From: CAIOHW01 sp046317855
GTDB lineage: Bacteria; Bdellovibrionota; UBA1018
NCBI GenBank assembly: GCA_046317855.1
Contig: JBKCVM010000036.1
Location: 1 to 16,439, forward strand
Reading direction: 5' to 3'
DNA: 16,439 bases
Shown: in pieces, positions 14,358-16,439 of the stretch
Layout of the letters: each line of letters opens with the position of its first letter
Position numbering within the stretch: the stretch's first letter is position 1
Notes under the pieces: generated by a model
What the model saw: only the letters and a program-made list of their open reading frames with translations
What the model was told of the DNA's origin: nothing
Database searches by the model: none
Program-made: the position numbers and the translations under genes

Positions 14358-15814
14358 ATAAAATCTTGGTGGCCAATCGTTCAGAGATCGCATGCCGGGT
14401 GTTTCAAGCTGCGCGAGAAATGGGTTGGTCGACTGTGGCTATCCAGGCTCCAGGTGATGAGCAGGCCAGGCATGTCACTTTTGCCGACGAAGTCGTTCCG
14501 GTGACTCGGTATCTCGATATTGAGAGCGTGGTGGCGGCTGCAAAAAAGAGCGGTGCTGGTTTTGTTCACCCAGGATACGGTTTTTTGAGTGAGCGGCCTG
14601 AGTTTGCTGATGCTTGTGAAAAGGCCGGGCTTGTTTTTGTTGGTCCGCGTGCTGAAACCATGCGCGCTCTCGGAGAAAAAATCGCCGCAAAGGAGCTTGC
14701 TGAAAAAGCCGGAGTTCCCACGCTCCCCTGGGCCAAGGTAACTCAGGGGGTGGACTTTGAGAAAAGCATCACTGCCCATGCGGCGCGGATCGGATATCCG
14801 CTTCTTCTGAAGGCGTCCGCCGGCGGTGGCGGTAAGGGTATGCGTCGCGTCGATCAGGCCTCCGAGCTCAAGCAGGCTGCGGAGAGTGCCTCGGCTGAAG
14901 CGATTGCAGCCTTTGGTGATGGTACGCTTTTTTTAGAAAAGCTCGTGGTGAACCCCCGGCACATCGAAGTGCAAGTTTTTGGCGACGGCAAAGGCGGGGG
15001 AGTGCATCTTTACGAGCGTGAGTGCTCACTGCAACGACGACACCAGAAGGTGTGGGAAGAAGCTCCAGCGCCCCATCTGAAGACCGAAATTCGGCAGGGT
15101 CTGCTTGAAGCTGCCATGCGCTTGGTCAGCGAGGTGAAGTATCGTAGCGCTGGGACGCTTGAGTTCTTAGTGGATTCTCAGGGGGGATTTTATTTTCTCG
15201 AGATGAACACTCGGCTCCAAGTCGAGCACCCGGTTACCGAACAGGTGACGGGCCTTGACCTCGTGCACTTGCAGCTGGGACTTGCGCTCGAGGGTGATGG
15301 GTTTAAGCTGCCTGTAGTTTCTGAACCTCGCGGCCACGCGATCGAAGTCAGACTTTATGCAGAGGATCCGGCTCAGGGTTTTGCGCCTACCCCGGGTACG
15401 GTCGAAGTCTTAAAGTGGCCTACTGGAACCGGAATCCGTGTGGAGAGTGGGATTGAGCAGGGCCAGGTGATCGGCACCCAATTTGATTCTCTTTTAGGAA
15501 AGCTTATTGTCCACGCGCCCACGCGTGAGATCGCAGTGGAACGCATGCGATTTGCTCTAGAAGAAACGGTCATCCAGGGGATGGGTAACAATCAGAGGTA
15601 TCTTTGGACCCTTGCCAAAGATCCTGAAGTTCGCGCCGGCAGGATGCACACGGGGTACCTCGGTCAACGCTACGCAAATTTTGCTCCAGAGATTTCTGTA
15701 GAGGATTTGGAGCTGATTGCGGCAGCTCGCTCAATCGTGCCTCGGAGTGCCCAGGGAGAGCGCGAGCTCAGTGCACCACAAAAATCGCCCTGGTTTATGG
15801 GGGGTGCGGGGTGA
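14354..15814 (+). CDS. liuD: Methylcrotonyl-CoA carboxylase biotin carboxylase subunit (alpha subunit, N-terminal part only)
   Basis: Biotin carboxylase uses ATP and bicarbonate to carboxylate the biotin of a carrier protein. The 486-residue product holds the complete biotin carboxylase fold: N-terminal MNKILVANRSEIACR, VHPGYGFLSE (71-80), the ATP-grasp glycine loop ASAGGGGKGM (154-163), ERECSLQRRHQKVWEEAPAP, LEMNTRLQVEHPVTEQVTG (282-300) and the C-terminal LYAEDPAQGFAPTPG region. It stops about where a normal fused alpha subunit (about 650-700 residues) would continue into its BT and biotinyl domains; here the biotinyl domain is in the next gene. I chose the GTG at 14354 because it overlaps the liuC stop as GTGA and gives the usual N-terminus; a GTG at 14345 would add three residues. 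Ser10 replaces the normally Gly residue of the ANRGEIA motif. An acetyl-CoA carboxylase AccC is the alternative, but neighbours favour LiuD. Confidence 0.9.
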   Translation: MNKILVANRSEIACRVFQAAREMGWSTVAIQAPGDEQARHVTFADEVVPVTRYLDIESVVAAAKKSGAGFVHPGYGFLSERPEFADACEKAGLVFVGPRAETMRALGEKIAAKELAEKAGVPTLPWAKVTQGVDFEKSITAHAARIGYPLLLKASAGGGGKGMRRVDQASELKQAAESASAEAIAAFGDGTLFLEKLVVNPRHIEVQVFGDGKGGGVHLYERECSLQRRHQKVWEEAPAPHLKTEIRQGLLEAAMRLVSEVKYRSAGTLEFLVDSQGGFYFLEMNTRLQVEHPVTEQVTGLDLVHLQLGLALEGDGFKLPVVSEPRGHAIEVRLYAEDPAQGFAPTPGTVEVLKWPTGTGIRVESGIEQGQVIGTQFDSLLGKLIVHAPTREIAVERMRFALEETVIQGMGNNQRYLWTLAKDPEVRAGRMHTGYLGQRYANFAPEISVEDLELIAAARSIVPRSAQGERELSAPQKSPWFMGGAG

Positions 15815-16299
15815 AGTTTCAGTTTCGTGTTTCAGGGAAAAAATTTGTGATCGAGGGTTCAGAGTGTCCAAGCTCTTGGACTGCGGAGCTTCGGCCGGGG
15901 GGATGGGTCATCCTTGAACGCATCCGGTCCGACGGTTCGACTGAGCGAAAGCGAGTGAGTTTGGTCGAGAAAGGTGCAAAACTTTCAGTTTTGGAGCGAT
16001 CATTGGGACCGCTTTTTGGAGACATCACTCGTCAGAGTGCCGCTTCGGGAGCCAGTCGGGGAGCTGGGAGTGACGCAGATTTTACTGCGCAGTTTCCTGG
16101 TAAAGTTCGCAAGGTCTTGGTCAAGGACGGAGCTCGAGTCGTCGCTGGTGAAAAACTTCTTCTGCTTGAGGCAATGAAGATGGAGTTTGCGATTCAGGCT
16201 CATGCCGATGGGATCGTCAAGGCAGTCAAAGTTGCCGAAGGGCAGCAGCTCTCGCCCGGACAACTTCTGTTGGATTTTGAAGAGGCCCGTTCCAAGTGA
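15811..16299 (+). CDS. Biotin carboxyl carrier protein of methylcrotonyl-CoA carboxylase (split alpha subunit)
   Basis: This 162-residue protein carries the biotin for the preceding carboxylase subunit. The C-terminal domain (about 90-158) is a biotinyl domain with LLLLEAMKMEFAIQA, where Lys123 is the biotin site, followed by HADGIVKAVKVAEGQQLSPGQLL. The N-terminal 72 residues (MKFQFRVSGKKFVIEG, SSWTAELRPGGWVILERI, ERKRVSLVEKG) read as beta strands and may be a reduced form of the BT domain that joins alpha to beta subunits. A Ser/Gly/Ala-rich hinge lies near 76-88. The GTG at 15811 overlaps the liuD stop as GTGA, so it looks translationally coupled. In most known methylcrotonyl-CoA carboxylases these domains are fused. 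A biotin-carrier role is clear; which carboxylase it serves is inferred from position. Confidence 0.88.
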   Translation: MKFQFRVSGKKFVIEGSECPSSWTAELRPGGWVILERIRSDGSTERKRVSLVEKGAKLSVLERSLGPLFGDITRQSAASGASRGAGSDADFTAQFPGKVRKVLVKDGARVVAGEKLLLLEAMKMEFAIQAHADGIVKAVKVAEGQQLSPGQLLLDFEEARSK

Positions 16300-16439
16300 A
16301 GGCTCCTCAGCGGTTTCCACGTAAGGTGACTCTTTTCGAAGTCGGCCCGCGTGATGGACTGCAAAACGAAAAGCTCGAGGCCAGCCTCGATGCGCGCCTC
16401 AAGTTCATTCGTGGGCTCATCCAGGCAGGACTTTCGGAC
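16296..16439 (+). CDS. liuE: Hydroxymethylglutaryl-CoA lyase, 5' part only (cut by window edge)
   Basis: HMG-CoA lyase splits HMG-CoA to acetyl-CoA and acetoacetate, the last step of leucine degradation. Only 48 codons are inside the window. They include KVTLFEVGPRDGLQNEK, the hallmark N-terminal motif with the metal- and substrate-site Arg-Asp, followed by LDARLKFIRGLIQAGLSD, which matches the family. The GTG at 16296 overlaps the carrier-protein stop as GTGA, the third such junction in a row. Full-length proteins are about 300 residues, so roughly 250 are missing. Related aldolase-fold enzymes share the motif less exactly, and the pathway context settles the call. Confidence 0.93.
   Translation, partial: MKAPQRFPRKVTLFEVGPRDGLQNEKLEASLDARLKFIRGLIQAGLSD

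Noticed and set aside
1..16439. CRISPR array, insertion sequence, prophage, toxin-antitoxin or defence system
   Set aside because: No regularly spaced repeats, transposase or integrase motifs, or relevant domains were seen; nearly all the sequence is assigned to housekeeping genes.

Overview
The window reads as ordinary chromosomal housekeeping DNA of a Gram-negative, respiring, motile bacterium with moderately high GC content. A full 2-oxoglutarate dehydrogenase set, a leucine-degradation (liu/mcc) cluster, a chemosensory cluster, an HU gene and an E. coli-like tRNA all occur within 16.4 kb. Gene density is high, 4-base start/stop overlaps are common, and GTG and TTG starts are frequent. The mix of families would suit a proteobacterium or a former deltaproteobacterium such as the Bdellovibrionota; that placement is inference from family flavour, with no ribosomal marker here to fix it.

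Layout. (1) 1-5275, minus strand: sucA-sucB-lpd, the E1, E2 and E3 of 2-oxoglutarate dehydrogenase. lpd runs off the left edge. A good sigma70-type promoter lies 60-100 bases upstream of the TTG start of sucA. (2) 5276-5521: an intergenic region with nested inverted repeats between cheW and sucA. (3) 5522-9907: cheW on the minus strand, and divergently cheA-cheR-cheB on the plus strand, the latter joined by ATGA overlaps. No cheY, cheD or receptor gene is present. (4) 9920-10591, minus: an unrecognised putative lipoprotein, convergent with cheB. (5) 10685-10760, minus: tRNA-Thr(CGU) with encoded CCA. (6) 10819-11295, plus: a NudB-like Nudix hydrolase. (7) 11489-11761, plus: HU, with a strong promoter and a leader of about 160 bases, closed by a long perfect hairpin shared with the convergent gene. 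(8) 11801-13444, minus: the beta subunit of 3-methylcrotonyl-CoA carboxylase. (9) 13536-16439, plus: methylglutaconyl-CoA hydratase, a stand-alone biotin carboxylase subunit, a separate biotin-carrier protein and the first 48 codons of HMG-CoA lyase, all linked by GTGA overlaps.

How they work together. The liu genes convert 3-methylcrotonyl-CoA from leucine through 3-methylglutaconyl-CoA and HMG-CoA to acetyl-CoA and acetoacetate, feeding the TCA cycle in which SucAB-Lpd acts. The Che proteins form the kinase-adaptor-adaptation core of a chemosensory pathway whose receptors and CheY must lie elsewhere.

I found no CRISPR array, mobile element, phage gene or obvious new defence-type system. 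The points most worth a second look are architectural: a SucB that seems to lack the E3-binding domain, a methylcrotonyl-CoA carboxylase alpha subunit split into two genes, a CheA without a P2 domain, and structured intergenic leaders before sucA, HU and the liu genes.
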